From positions 62,001 through 126,000 of the forward strand of contig NZ_JAFCWM010000002.1 in NCBI RefSeq assembly GCF_049897565.1: a stretch of DNA of 64,000 nucleotides. Reading direction: 5' to 3'. Below the pieces are notes generated by a model, which saw only the letters and a list, made by a program, of their open reading frames with translations, did no database searches and was not told the DNA's origin. Position numbers and translations under genes: made by a program. Shown here piece by piece: positions 1 through 7,687 of the stretch (its first letter is position 1; every line of letters begins with the position of its first letter). This DNA comes from JAFCUW01 sp049897565 (GTDB lineage Bacteria > Pseudomonadota > Gammaproteobacteria > Burkholderiales > Burkholderiaceae_D).

Positions 1-1026
1 GATCCACCGCCTTCTGGATTTCCTTCATCGCAGGATCGAACCACATATTGCTCTTGGCATCGGTGGTGAAGAGAACGCCCAGGAGCTTGTCGCTTGCGAC
101 AAGGCTGCCGTCAAAATCGTAGCCCTTTGTGACCACGAGCGCTTCCTTGCTGACCTGCCCGGCTACAAAGTCGAAGGTGCGCAAAGACGACGTATCTTGC
201 CCGGCATTAGCCACCACATACAGGCTAGAGTCCGGCCCGAAACCGAGTGGCACGATTTTGTCTTTGGCGCCAGTGTAGGTGCCATAACTGGCCAGTTCAC
301 GCCATTTGCCCGAGACCGGTTCGCGATAGAATAATGTAGTGTTAACCGCGTTAGACTGGGCTGCCAGTCGCGTTTTACCTTGAAAGTCCAGCATGAAACC
401 GCTAACCTCGGGCTCCGAAGCGAATTCCGAGTTCCCGGTGACAGTATTGAGGCGGCGCAGCCGCGCTCCGATGTACTCACCGGTAGCTTTGTAGAGCGGG
501 CGATTCACGTAAATCCATTCCGAATCCCTGACTGCCGGGCTGGCCGATCAAGAAGGTGTTCCAAGGTTGCGGAGCCCGGCCGAACCGGATGCGGGCCGCC
601 AGCTGGATCCGCTCGGTGCCGTCGCGGTTGACGGCGAACAGGCCTGGACCTTCCTCCGCGAAGCCGCTGGCCTCGGTCGTATCGCGAAGATTGTAGACCA
701 GCCGATTCTCATTGACCCATTGGAACTGCCCGATGTCCGTGTCCGTGTACTCCGCGACCGGCGTGCCCAACTTGGTGTCGAGATCAATCACTGCGAGAAC
801 GTCGCGCCGTCCTTTCAGACCCGTGCGGACCGCGAGGTAGCGGCCGCTCGGCGAAAATATGGCGCCGCCGAATGCATTATTCTCAAAAAAGCTCTCAATT
901 GGCGGTTGCGCTACCGCATTCTGCGCATTGGCGGGCGACAGGACGGACGCGAAAACGAGCAGGCAGCAGCCAGCAAAATGGATTAATAAACGCTGGCAAA
1001 TCTTTCTGCTCTCACGGCTAACCCAT
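1..1026 (-). pseudogene. S9-family (prolyl oligopeptidase-like) peptidase, 5' part, frameshifted
   Basis: Two reading frames together encode the beta-propeller part of a secreted S9-type serine peptidase; the catalytic domain lies beyond the left window edge. One frame gives a signal-peptide-like stretch ending ANAQ and propeller sequence such as SPSGRYLAVRTG and FQWVNENRLVYNLRDT, and runs out at about 477. The other frame continues the same protein from about 540 leftward (DSEWIYVNRPLYK, then RLNTVTGN, then VPLGFGPDSSLYV). Removing one base from the GGG run at 537-539 joins the two frames cleanly. The 5' end is also odd: no ATG, GTG or TTG lies in frame before the signal peptide, and the ATG at 1026 would be in frame only if one G of its following G-run were removed. 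It is either a decaying gene or a sequence with homopolymer errors. The family call is fairly sure; loss of function is an inference. Confidence 0.7.
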
Positions 1027-1214
1027 TAAGTATCGTTGAGAAGCGGCTACGTTGCCATAAAAATACGTGCTCCACCGACATTTCTGTTTGCGCGCCGGCT
1101 GGTGGGGTCGCTTACAGTCCGTCAATGCCAATTGTCCTCAACGGTTCAGGACGGGAGCCTCCCGGTGATTTGTTGTTGTGATACAGGGCCAAAGCCAGTG
1201 ATGGGGACGCGGTC

Positions 1215-1942
1215 TCAGTCGGCGGTCAGGTCCGGGCTGCCCCCTAGGATGCCGGCGTAAGGCGCCGGACGGCCGCCGATCTTGACTGTTTCGTCGCCGA
1301 TCTCGAACAGCCGGAACTCGCGGCTGTGGGCGCTGCCGAGCACCTTGATGACCGAGATCAGCGTGCGGATCTCCGCCTCCGTTTCGATGTAGCGCAGCAT
1401 GACGATGGCGTCGACCAGGAAGGCGCTGCCGTTCGGGCTGAAGCGCAGCTCGGTGAAGCGGTCTTCCAGCTCGGCCGTCATGAGCAAGGTCACGCCCTTT
1501 TCGGTCAGCACAGTGGTCATGCGGAACAGCGACGCGCGGAAGTCCTCGCGGAACTCGGGCGCCAGCGCCGCTCAAACGCCGACAGCGAGTCGAGCACGAC
1601 ACGGGTGGCCTGGGTCTGATCGATCAGCAACACCAGCTCATGCAAGGTCTCGTCAACCGACAGGTCGAGCGTGCGCACGTTGAGCATCGCTACCTTGCCC
1701 GAACGGACCAGCCGATCGAGCTTGTCGCTCATCATCTCGCTCGGACTCTTCTCGAACAGTGCGATGACGGAGTTCTCGCCCTGCCGCACGCCTTCGGCGA
1801 TGAACTCGGTTGCCAGGGTCGACTTGCCGGAGCCGGAGGGCCCCACCAGCAGCATCGAGTAGCCGGTTGGCAGCCCCCCGCCCAGCATACCGTCGTGTTC
1901 AGGCACGCCCATCGACAGGCGGCTGCCCGAGGCCGCTGCAGG
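1215..1942 (-). pseudogene. Second KaiC/RecA-like ATPase domain, detached by stop codon and frameshifted
   Basis: This stretch encodes a second KaiC-type domain. The frame directly after the stop at 1943-1945 reads RLSMGVPEHDGMLGGGLPTG, then a Walker A motif GPSGSGKST and VVLDSLSAFE. Near 1566-1572 the frame breaks, and the adjoining frame continues with PEFREDFRASLFRMTTVLTE through KVLGSAHSREFRLFEIGD to the stop at 1215. A one-base deletion (for example GAGCTGGCG becoming GAGCGGCG) explains the shift. The upstream gene ends in frame with this domain, so both halves look like one original two-domain KaiC-like protein of about 485 residues. Proteins of this family are RecA-fold ATPases that in cyanobacteria form the clock; roles outside cyanobacteria are mostly unknown and often linked to histidine kinases, as here. 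Confidence 0.7.
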
Positions 1943-2674
1943 CTAGCCCGCGCCGATCGTGTCGGCGGCGGCGAGCATGCGCGGGAAGATTTCGATGCCG
2001 ACGTTGCTGATGCGGAAGGTGTGCATGCCGGGACGCTGGCGCTGGCCGCGCATCTTGATGACCTGCACCTTGCGCACCATGGCGTTGCGCTGGACTACCT
2101 GGTTGAGCCAGATGATGCCGTCGGCCACCGTGAAGATCGGGTTCTGGTCCGCTTCGTTGGCAACGTACTTACCGATGAGAAAGGTGGTCGCGTGCCAGCC
2201 GGTCATCTGCGTGACCAGTTGCTGGACGAACGACTGCAGCGCCTGGATCTCGCAATGCTCGCCTTTGGCGCCCTGGATGAATGAACGGAAAGAGTCGATG
2301 AAGACATACGCCGGCGCGTGGGTGCGCACGGCATCGAGGATCTGCGCCAGCACCAGATCGAAATTGCCCTGCTCGACCTCTTCGGCCAGGTTGATGAACT
2401 CGATCGATCCGTCAACCTTGTCGAAATCGAAGAACTCGAACTGCTGCTGGTAGCGCAGCATCTTGACGGGCGGCTCACCCATTGCCGTGAAGAACAATGC
2501 CTTGGATGTCGGGGTGGCGAGGGAAAACATGATCTGATGGGCAAAGGTCGTCTTGCCGCTGCCGGGCGCGCCGCCGATGATATTGAACGACAGCTCCGGC
2601 AAGCCGGCGCCGAGGATCTCGTCGAGTCCGGGGACGCCCGTCTTTAGCAGTTTTACCTTCAGTTTTTCGCTCAT
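1943..2674 (-). CDS. KaiC-like ATPase, first domain (truncated by in-frame amber stop)
   Basis: A 243-residue single RecA/KaiC-fold ATPase. It opens with the usual KaiC entry motif TGVPGLDEILGAGLP near residue 12-26, followed by Walker A GGAPGSGKTT (about 34-43) and a Walker B-type strand YVFIDSF near 120-126. The ATG at 2674 is chosen over an in-frame GTG at 2677 because AGGAG lies at a better distance. It ends ...TIGAG at a TAG codon, and the same frame then continues into a second KaiC domain, so the original protein was probably twice as long. The ORF itself is intact and could still yield a one-domain protein. It follows the 133-residue small gene by 14 bases and a sensor kinase, which suggests one signalling operon. 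Confidence 0.7.
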   Translation of the reverse strand: MSEKLKVKLLKTGVPGLDEILGAGLPELSFNIIGGAPGSGKTTFAHQIMFSLATPTSKALFFTAMGEPPVKMLRYQQQFEFFDFDKVDGSIEFINLAEEVEQGNFDLVLAQILDAVRTHAPAYVFIDSFRSFIQGAKGEHCEIQALQSFVQQLVTQMTGWHATTFLIGKYVANEADQNPIFTVADGIIWLNQVVQRNAMVRKVQVIKMRGQRQRPGMHTFRISNVGIEIFPRMLAAADTIGAG

Positions 2675-2687
2675 CACATGCTCCTGT

Positions 2688-3089
2688 CTACTTTTTTTGG
2701 TCGCGTTTGTCGCCGACGACGGAACCGACGAACTTGGCCGTGAGTGCCGGTCCGATCAACGTGAACAGCGAGTCAATGAATGTGCCCAGCAAGGCGCGCG
2801 TGGCGCGGATCACTTCATCGGATGGCTGGGTGGTGAGGACGGTCTCGAAGGCGCTGAAATGCGCGCCGCCGGCGCCGTTCGGCGCGATCGGCGGCAGCCA
2901 GGCAAAGGCGGCGCGGTTGACATCGACGCTGCGCGTGAACAGCAAGTTCACGCTGCCCGGACCGATCAGCGGCGAGAATTTTCCGAGCAACGCCAGCCAG
3001 ACGACGATGCCGTCGCGCTGCGCGGTGCCGTCGGCACTGTCGTCGACCTGCTCCATCAACGCGCGCACGAGCTCAGTTTTTAAAGCCAT
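2688..3089 (-). CDS. Conserved-looking hypothetical protein between kinase and KaiC-like gene
   Basis: A 133-residue protein I do not recognise. The start ATG at 3089 is followed by KTELVRALMEQVDDS. The middle is hydrophobic without a clear transmembrane pattern (IVVWLALLGKFSPLIGP) and the C-terminal part (FIDSLFTLIGPALTAKFVGS) is an amphipathic or membrane-associated candidate, ending in a lysine-rich tail. It lies 14 bases upstream of the KaiC-like gene and downstream of the sensor kinase in the same direction, so it is probably co-transcribed and may be an accessory factor of that pair. No motif supports a function. Confidence 0.5.
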   Translation of the reverse strand: MALKTELVRALMEQVDDSADGTAQRDGIVVWLALLGKFSPLIGPGSVNLLFTRSVDVNRAAFAWLPPIAPNGAGGAHFSAFETVLTTQPSDEVIRATRALLGTFIDSLFTLIGPALTAKFVGSVVGDKRDQKK

Positions 3090-3214
3090 AGATGCCCTTT
3101 CGGCGCCAGCGCGGCCCCCGCCCTCTTGCACTGCACTAACATCGCTCTCGTCTTTTCGGGGCTGGTTCGGATGGTGAAATTCTAGCTGAAAGCGTGAACC
3201 TCGATGATCAGAAA

Positions 3215-4075
3215 CTAATGATCGCGAGAGGGAAACCGCACGAGCGGGATCGACAGTGTCACGGTGGTGCCGTGTGGGCGCGAACCGGTCACGCTCAGTT
3301 GACCGCCGAGCGCAGTCATGCGCTCCTCGACGTCGAGCAGTCCATACGAACTCGACTTGCGCGCCTGACCGGTATCGAAGCCGACGCCGTTGTCGCCGAC
3401 CGTCATCGACACGGCGTTGTTGAGCAGGGCCAAGCTGACGTCGACCCGGCTGGCCAGCGAGTGGCGGAACACGTTGCTCAGGCATTCCTGCAGCGCGCGG
3501 TACAGCGCCAGCGTCTGCTCGTCGCTCAGCGCCTTGTCGTCGAAGTGGGCATCGCGCGACAGCTTGCAGCGCAGGCCGGACGAGCGCTCGAATTTGTCGA
3601 GTTCCCACTCGACTGCAGCGACGACGCCGAGTTCGATCTGAAACGGCCGCATATGGGCGACGATCTGGCCGACCGAACTGATGGTGCTGTCGAGATTATC
3701 GAGCGCCTTGTCTACCCAGTCGTGCAATCGCGGGTGCGCGGCGGTACGCGCATGTAGTGCGGAAATATCGGTGCGCAGCGCCACCAGGTTCTTGCCGAGA
3801 TTGCTGTCGATCTCGCGCACGATCCGTTTGCGCTCTTCTTCGCGCGAGGCGACCTGGTGCGCGAGCAGCTCGTTGAGTTTCTTTTCGCTGGCGCGCAGCG
3901 CGGCCTCGGTCTTTTCGCACTGCAGCACCTTGGCCACCAGCGCCTCGTTGATCAGCGTCTGCTCGACGGTGAGGAGCATGTCGGAGGGCACGTGATCACC
4001 CGTCGCTCGCGCTGCTGAGCGCAGGCGGGCACGCAGCGCCGACGATGCGCCGTTATAGGGTTTGTATGTTCGCAT
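3215..4075 (-). CDS. NarL-class sensor histidine kinase lacking the usual phosphoacceptor His
   Basis: A 286-residue soluble kinase with no transmembrane segment. A coiled-coil linker (roughly residues 45-85) leads into a HisKA_3-type dimerisation helix, REEERKRIVREIDSNLGKNL. In this family the helix normally reads R-E-x-H-D-x-L-G; here Asp and Ser occupy the His-Asp positions, and the DNA (gagatcgacagcaat) confirms Asp. The ATPase domain is intact: N-box ALQECLSNVFRHS, G1 box DNGVGFD and the GLLDVEERMTALGG loop. The ATG at 4075 is used; a GTG at 4123 in frame would add 16 residues and neither has a clear ribosome binding site. It heads the kinase, small protein and KaiC-like gene group. It may act as a pseudokinase, a partner of another kinase, or phosphorylate at another residue. 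Confidence 0.75.
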   Translation of the reverse strand: MRTYKPYNGASSALRARLRSAARATGDHVPSDMLLTVEQTLINEALVAKVLQCEKTEAALRASEKKLNELLAHQVASREEERKRIVREIDSNLGKNLVALRTDISALHARTAAHPRLHDWVDKALDNLDSTISSVGQIVAHMRPFQIELGVVAAVEWELDKFERSSGLRCKLSRDAHFDDKALSDEQTLALYRALQECLSNVFRHSLASRVDVSLALLNNAVSMTVGDNGVGFDTGQARKSSSYGLLDVEERMTALGGQLSVTGSRPHGTTVTLSIPLVRFPSRDH

Positions 4076-4320
4076 GTTGCATCGTGGTTCGTGGCGCTCA
4101 ACAAGAGCTGCGGGGACGGTCACCGCGTCAGCAGGGCCTGACTGCAGTTCGCGTCGCTTGCCCGAAGAGTCATATTAGTAATAAAAGTAAATAAATGCTA
4201 GGTGCATACGCTCTGCGCCGCGCCGAATGCATTGAACTTTGTAACCGTCTGTGATTAGAGCGAACCGGCAATCGTTGCTGCACATCTAACGGTCATGCAG
4301 CATCATCATGGTGTGACGAG

Positions 4321-4650
4321 ATGAACGTGGACTTGAGAGGCGCCGCGAAACGCCTGCTATTTTCGCTGTCGGTGGCCGCTTCGCTGGGCGGCTGTGCTGT
4401 CTATGAACCGTATCCGGCCAGCTACACGAAGTACGATCCGTACGGATACGGCTACCCGTATGGACAACCGGCGTACGGCGGCGCGCCGACCTATGTCGGC
4501 CCACCCGTCTCGCTCGGCTTGTGGTTCGAGTCGCATCGCGGTCATGGCAATCGCGGCCATCATCGGCACCATGGATACGGCCATCGCGGCTGGCGAGACG
4601 GCGGCCATCACGGCGGCTGGGGACATGGGCACCGCGGCGGCAGGCGCTAG
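4321..4650 (+). CDS. Gly/His/Tyr-rich lipoprotein
   Basis: A 109-residue protein with a lipoprotein-type signal (LLFSLSVAASLGGC, lipid-modified Cys near residue 22). It continues with a Tyr/Pro/Gly-rich segment containing PYGYGYPYG and ends with a tail of alternating Gly, His, Arg and Trp. The amino-acid makeup suggests a metal-binding or structural envelope protein, but no catalytic motif is visible. The stop at 4648-4650 is followed in the same frame by sequence belonging to a different protein type (see the next entry), so the C-terminus may have been altered by a fusion or deletion. The function is unknown. Confidence 0.6.
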   Translation: MNVDLRGAAKRLLFSLSVAASLGGCAVYEPYPASYTKYDPYGYGYPYGQPAYGGAPTYVGPPVSLGLWFESHRGHGNRGHHRHHGYGHRGWRDGGHHGGWGHGHRGGRR

Positions 4651-4653
4651 ATT

Positions 4654-4885
4654 GGCCGCTGCGGCGCCAGGTACGCCGCGTGTGGCCACGTCTGGACCGC
4701 TGGTCACTGGGAGCGCGCGCAAGGGCTACGTGTATCAACCGCCGCAGTGGGAACAACGCGACGGCGGCTGGCGCATGCAGCGCGGCGGTTGGCAGCGCGG
4801 TGAGCGCGCCGATGGCCGCAGCGACCGTGACGGTGACGGCGTGCCGAAGCGCGATGACGCGCGGCCGAACGATCCGAACCGTTAA
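4654..4885 (+). pseudogene. Remnant of a WXXGXW (YXWQ-type) repeat protein, 5'-truncated and frameshifted
   Basis: In the frame of the preceding lipoprotein, after its stop, the sequence reads GHVWTAGHWERA, a typical W-x-x-G-x-W repeat. At the CGCGCGC tract near 4717-4724 the frame changes and the other frame gives GYVYQPPQWEQRDGGWRMQ, then a DRDGDGVPKRDD tail resembling the acidic calcium-type end of these proteins. No start codon or signal peptide precedes it. It is therefore best read as the C-terminal remnant of a small secreted WXXGXW protein. Slippage in the CG dinucleotide tract would explain the frame change. Confidence 0.5.
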
Positions 4886-5062
4886 GCGGCAACACGCAAC
4901 AGCGCGCGCGGCAGCAAGCCCGCGATGCGCGCAGCTTCACCAGGGCCGTTTTTAGCACTCCATACCGCGTTAAGTGCAGTCTGTCGCAATCCGATGGGCC
5001 CGCGCCTGGCACCTGGCTATAGTTCACTCAACCCAACGAACTTAACTACCCAGGAGCCCAAC

Positions 5063-5266
5063 ATGAACATCGCAAAAAACATGGAAGTCATCTTCATCAC
5101 CGCCCTCGCATTGGTCTCGGTGACCACACTTGCCAACGCCGCCGCGCCGGCCCACCGCGCAGTGACGCCGCTGATCCAGCAGGTCGACGCCAGCGCGTCA
5201 ATGGCGGTGGTGACCATCACCGCCAAGCGCCTGACCGCCGCGCAAAAAGCGCAGCTCGGCAACTGA
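5063..5266 (+). CDS. Small secreted peptide
   Basis: A 67-residue protein with a strong ribosome binding site (CAGGAG at 5051-5056) and a Sec signal peptide (EVIFITALALVSVTTLANA, cleavage after ANA). The mature peptide is only about 40 residues and includes VVTITAKRLTAAQKAQLG. It is followed after 31 bases by the head-GIN-domain gene in the same direction, so the two are probably one operon. No known function is recognised; short secreted peptides with a VxxTAKRLTxxQK pattern seem typical of this bacterial group (from memory, unverified). Confidence 0.6.
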   Translation: MNIAKNMEVIFITALALVSVTTLANAAAPAHRAVTPLIQQVDASASMAVVTITAKRLTAAQKAQLGN

Positions 5267-5297
5267 TTCGTCACCCCGGACCACGCGGAGAATGATA

Positions 5298-6068
5298 ATG
5301 AAGACACTGATCGGTACCGTCTGCATCGCACTGACACTGGCCGCAACTTCCAGCGCGGCGCTGGGCCAGCAAAGCAGCGAAACGCGGGCCATCGATGCCC
5401 GCGTGCAAAAGGTAAAGCTGGGCGGCACCATCGACCTGCGGGTCAAGCAGGGACCGGCCGCCTCGCTGGTGATCACGGGCGATCAGCGTTACGTGCCGAA
5501 GGTGATCACCACCCAGCGCGGCGACACCTTGCATATCGATATAGAGAATGACCGCCACTTTAACTTCGGCAAGAACAACAAGGACCAGTTGCGCGCCGAA
5601 CTGACCTTGCCGGACTTTAACGAACTGGTGTCGCAAGGCGTCGGCTCGGCCAGCATCACCGGCTTCACCGGCGAGCAGATCCGCCTGTCGCTGGACGGCG
5701 CCGGCACGGTCACACTCGCCAGCCGCTACCGCAGCATCAACGCCTCGCTGGGCGGCGTTGGCAACATGGCGCTCGGCACCACCGACAGCGAGCGCGTCGA
5801 ACTGAGCTTGCGCGGCGCAGGACGCATCGAAATTGCCGGCCAGAGCAAGCTGCTGCGCGCAAAGCTTGGCGGCATCGGCAGCCTGGAAGCGCGCGACCTG
5901 CGCGCCGACACGGTCGAGCTCAAGATGAGCGGCCTCGGCAGCGCGACGGTGTACGCCAAGAGCAGCGCCGACCTGGTACTCAACGGACTTGGCTCGGCTA
6001 CCGTGTATGGCAAGCCAGGCAGCCGCAAGTCGAGTGCCAGCGGACTTGGTAGCGTTAGCTGGGAGTAA
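5298..6068 (+). CDS. Head-GIN domain (DUF2807) secreted protein
   Basis: A 256-residue exported protein. A Sec signal (LIGTVCIALTLAATSSAALG) precedes repeated short beta-strand units with Gly-Ser/Gly-Ala turns, for example VSQGVGSASITGF, LSLDGAGTVTLAS, ASLGGVGNMALG, LSLRGAGRIEIAG and KLGGIGSLEARDL. This is the regular right-handed beta-solenoid pattern of the DUF2807 putative auto-transporter adhesin head-GIN family. The second ATG (5298) is preferred over 5292 because GCGGAG at 5285-5290 is then 7 bases away. It is probably co-transcribed with the small secreted peptide gene before it. A hairpin with a T-run follows at 6089-6117. The family's role is unknown; periplasmic or surface location is inferred. 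Confidence 0.8.
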   Translation: MKTLIGTVCIALTLAATSSAALGQQSSETRAIDARVQKVKLGGTIDLRVKQGPAASLVITGDQRYVPKVITTQRGDTLHIDIENDRHFNFGKNNKDQLRAELTLPDFNELVSQGVGSASITGFTGEQIRLSLDGAGTVTLASRYRSINASLGGVGNMALGTTDSERVELSLRGAGRIEIAGQSKLLRAKLGGIGSLEARDLRADTVELKMSGLGSATVYAKSSADLVLNGLGSATVYGKPGSRKSSASGLGSVSWE

Positions 6069-6088
6069 GTTCGCTGCACACCGCAATC

Positions 6089-6117
6089 AGCCGCCCCGGA
6101 AACGATGCGGCTTTTTT
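6089..6117 (+). terminator. Rho-independent terminator candidate
   Basis: AGCCGC at 6089-6094 pairs with GCGGCT at 6107-6112 and is followed by six T residues, just after the stop of the head-GIN gene. The 6-bp stem with a 12-base loop is modest. Confidence 0.5.
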
Positions 6118-6119
6118 CG

Positions 6120-6431
6120 CTATTTCACGACCATATTATTTTTGACCCCGCGCACGCCGGCCACGCCGCGCGCAAGCTCGACTGCCTTGCGGACGGCTTC
6201 GTGCGACGAGACGAAGCCGCTTAACTGAACGGCCCCCCTGAAGGTCTCGACATTGACTTCGGTCGCCTTGACGGTGGGGTCGGCTGCGAGCGCCGCCTTG
6301 ACCTTGGTGGTGATCAATGCGTCATCGATGTACTCGCCGGTGCCTTCGCGCGTGGCGGTGGGCGCGCAGGCAACCATTGACAGGATCAGCAGGCTGGCGA
6401 AGAGGGCTTTCAGAAAGTGTGCGATACGCAT
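6120..6431 (-). CDS. BON-domain lipoprotein (OsmY-like)
   Basis: A 103-residue envelope protein. The lipobox LSMVAC lies near residues 17-22. A single BON domain fills the rest: DDALITTKVKAALAADPTVKATEVNVET, then VQLSGFVSSHEAVRKAVELA and GVKNNMVVK. AGGAGT sits just upstream of the ATG at 6431. BON domains bind phospholipid and occur in osmotically induced or outer-membrane-stabilising proteins. It is a single-gene unit between the head-GIN gene and the Tad locus. Confidence 0.85.
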   Translation of the reverse strand: MRIAHFLKALFASLLILSMVACAPTATREGTGEYIDDALITTKVKAALAADPTVKATEVNVETFRGAVQLSGFVSSHEAVRKAVELARGVAGVRGVKNNMVVK

Positions 6432-6507
6432 GGCGGGACTCCTGGGTCGGGTTAACTCGCCCCCATTGTCCCGCGACTCGGCCGGGCCGATTTGATGTCC
6501 GCCAATC

Positions 6508-7668
6508 CTATCGGCCGCGCGACGCCGTGCGCGCGATCGCGGCGCGGATCAGCCGGCGCGCTTCGAGCTTGCTGCGCATCAGGTCGCGTCCGAGCACGAC
6601 CCGCACATCGACCGCCACGCCGGGCTCGACTTCGACCAGTGCGGCGTGCTCGAAACGCTCGGCCAGCCGCACGGCAGCGTCGCGCGAACCCGGCTGGTAC
6701 TCGATCCGCGTTTGCTCGACATTGAACCCCTTGTGATTCGACAGCCGCGTCACGCGCATGCCGATGTCGCCGAGCTTGCTCGCCAGCTTGCGTGCCATGC
6801 CGGTCACGCCGTTGCCGTTGCGAATTTCAAGCGTCGTGCCGCCTGGCGCGCGCGGCGGCGGCGCCTCCGGCTGGCGACCGGCGGCCAGCACGCCGCGCGC
6901 AGCGGCCGCCATCGGCGCCGGCTCGCTGTCGGCCGGCGCGACCGTGAGCGGCGTGGCGGCAAGCGCCGCCGGCTGCACCTCGCCACCATGACGGCGCAGC
7001 TCGAAAATGCCGCTGCTGGTCTGGTGCACCTCGCTGACGGGGAAGGTGTCGACGGGCTGTTCGACGGCAACCGCGCTGTCGATCGCCGCCGCGCCGCTGC
7101 GCCGGGCCGCCGTGTAATCAGCCTTGAAGTCGTGCGCTTCCAGCGCGGCCGCCTGCTGCAGCATTTGCTGGGCGCGCTCATGCTGGCCGAGCTTTTCGAG
7201 CGCTGTGCCGAGATGGCGCCAGGCGCGGTGGCTGAGCGGATCGAGCAGGCACGCTTTTTCCAGCGCGACAACGGCGGCGGCATGGTCGCCATCGAGCAGT
7301 TGCGCGTAACCGAGATTGCTGAACAGATAGGCGGTGGCGGTGTTGGCCGGCGTCGCCGCGGTCAGCGTCTGCCACAGCGCAATGGCGCGTGCGTACTGGC
7401 CCTGCTCGGCGTACAGCGTCGCCAAACCATTCTGCGCATTGACGTGGCCCGGATCGGCCTGCAGCGCCTGGCGATAAGCGGCCAGCGCGTCATCCGGGCG
7501 CTGGGCCAGGTGCGCATTGCGACCGGCCAGGTAGGCCTGGTCGGCCTGGGCGAACGCCGGCTGCGCCGACGGCCCGATTTGCGGCTGATCGGTGCGGGCG
7601 ACCTGGACGCACGCCACCAGGAGCGTGCCGGCGCACGCCGCGGAGAGATGCTTCAGGCTGGGGTGCAT
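6508..7668 (-). CDS. tadD: TadD-like TPR lipoprotein with C-terminal LytR_C domain
   Basis: A 386-residue protein with an N-terminal lipoprotein signal (CAGTLLVAC). TPR units span roughly residues 45-190, including GRNAHLAQRPDDALAAYRQAL, GLATLYAEQGQYARAIALWQ and HLGTALEKLGQHERAQQM. A Pro/Ala-rich linker leads to a LytR_C-type domain from about 280 (LEIRNGNGVTGMARKLASKL through VEPGVAVDVRVVLG). TadD proteins are inner or outer membrane-attached TPR factors needed for Tad pilus assembly. It is the last gene of the Tad operon, starting 19 bases after tadC. The symbol is assigned by position and TPR content. Confidence 0.75.
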   Translation of the reverse strand: MHPSLKHLSAACAGTLLVACVQVARTDQPQIGPSAQPAFAQADQAYLAGRNAHLAQRPDDALAAYRQALQADPGHVNAQNGLATLYAEQGQYARAIALWQTLTAATPANTATAYLFSNLGYAQLLDGDHAAAVVALEKACLLDPLSHRAWRHLGTALEKLGQHERAQQMLQQAAALEAHDFKADYTAARRSGAAAIDSAVAVEQPVDTFPVSEVHQTSSGIFELRRHGGEVQPAALAATPLTVAPADSEPAPMAAAARGVLAAGRQPEAPPPRAPGGTTLEIRNGNGVTGMARKLASKLGDIGMRVTRLSNHKGFNVEQTRIEYQPGSRDAAVRLAERFEHAALVEVEPGVAVDVRVVLGRDLMRSKLEARRLIRAAIARTASRGR

Positions 7669-7687
7669 GGTTGCTCCTTGGATGGAT

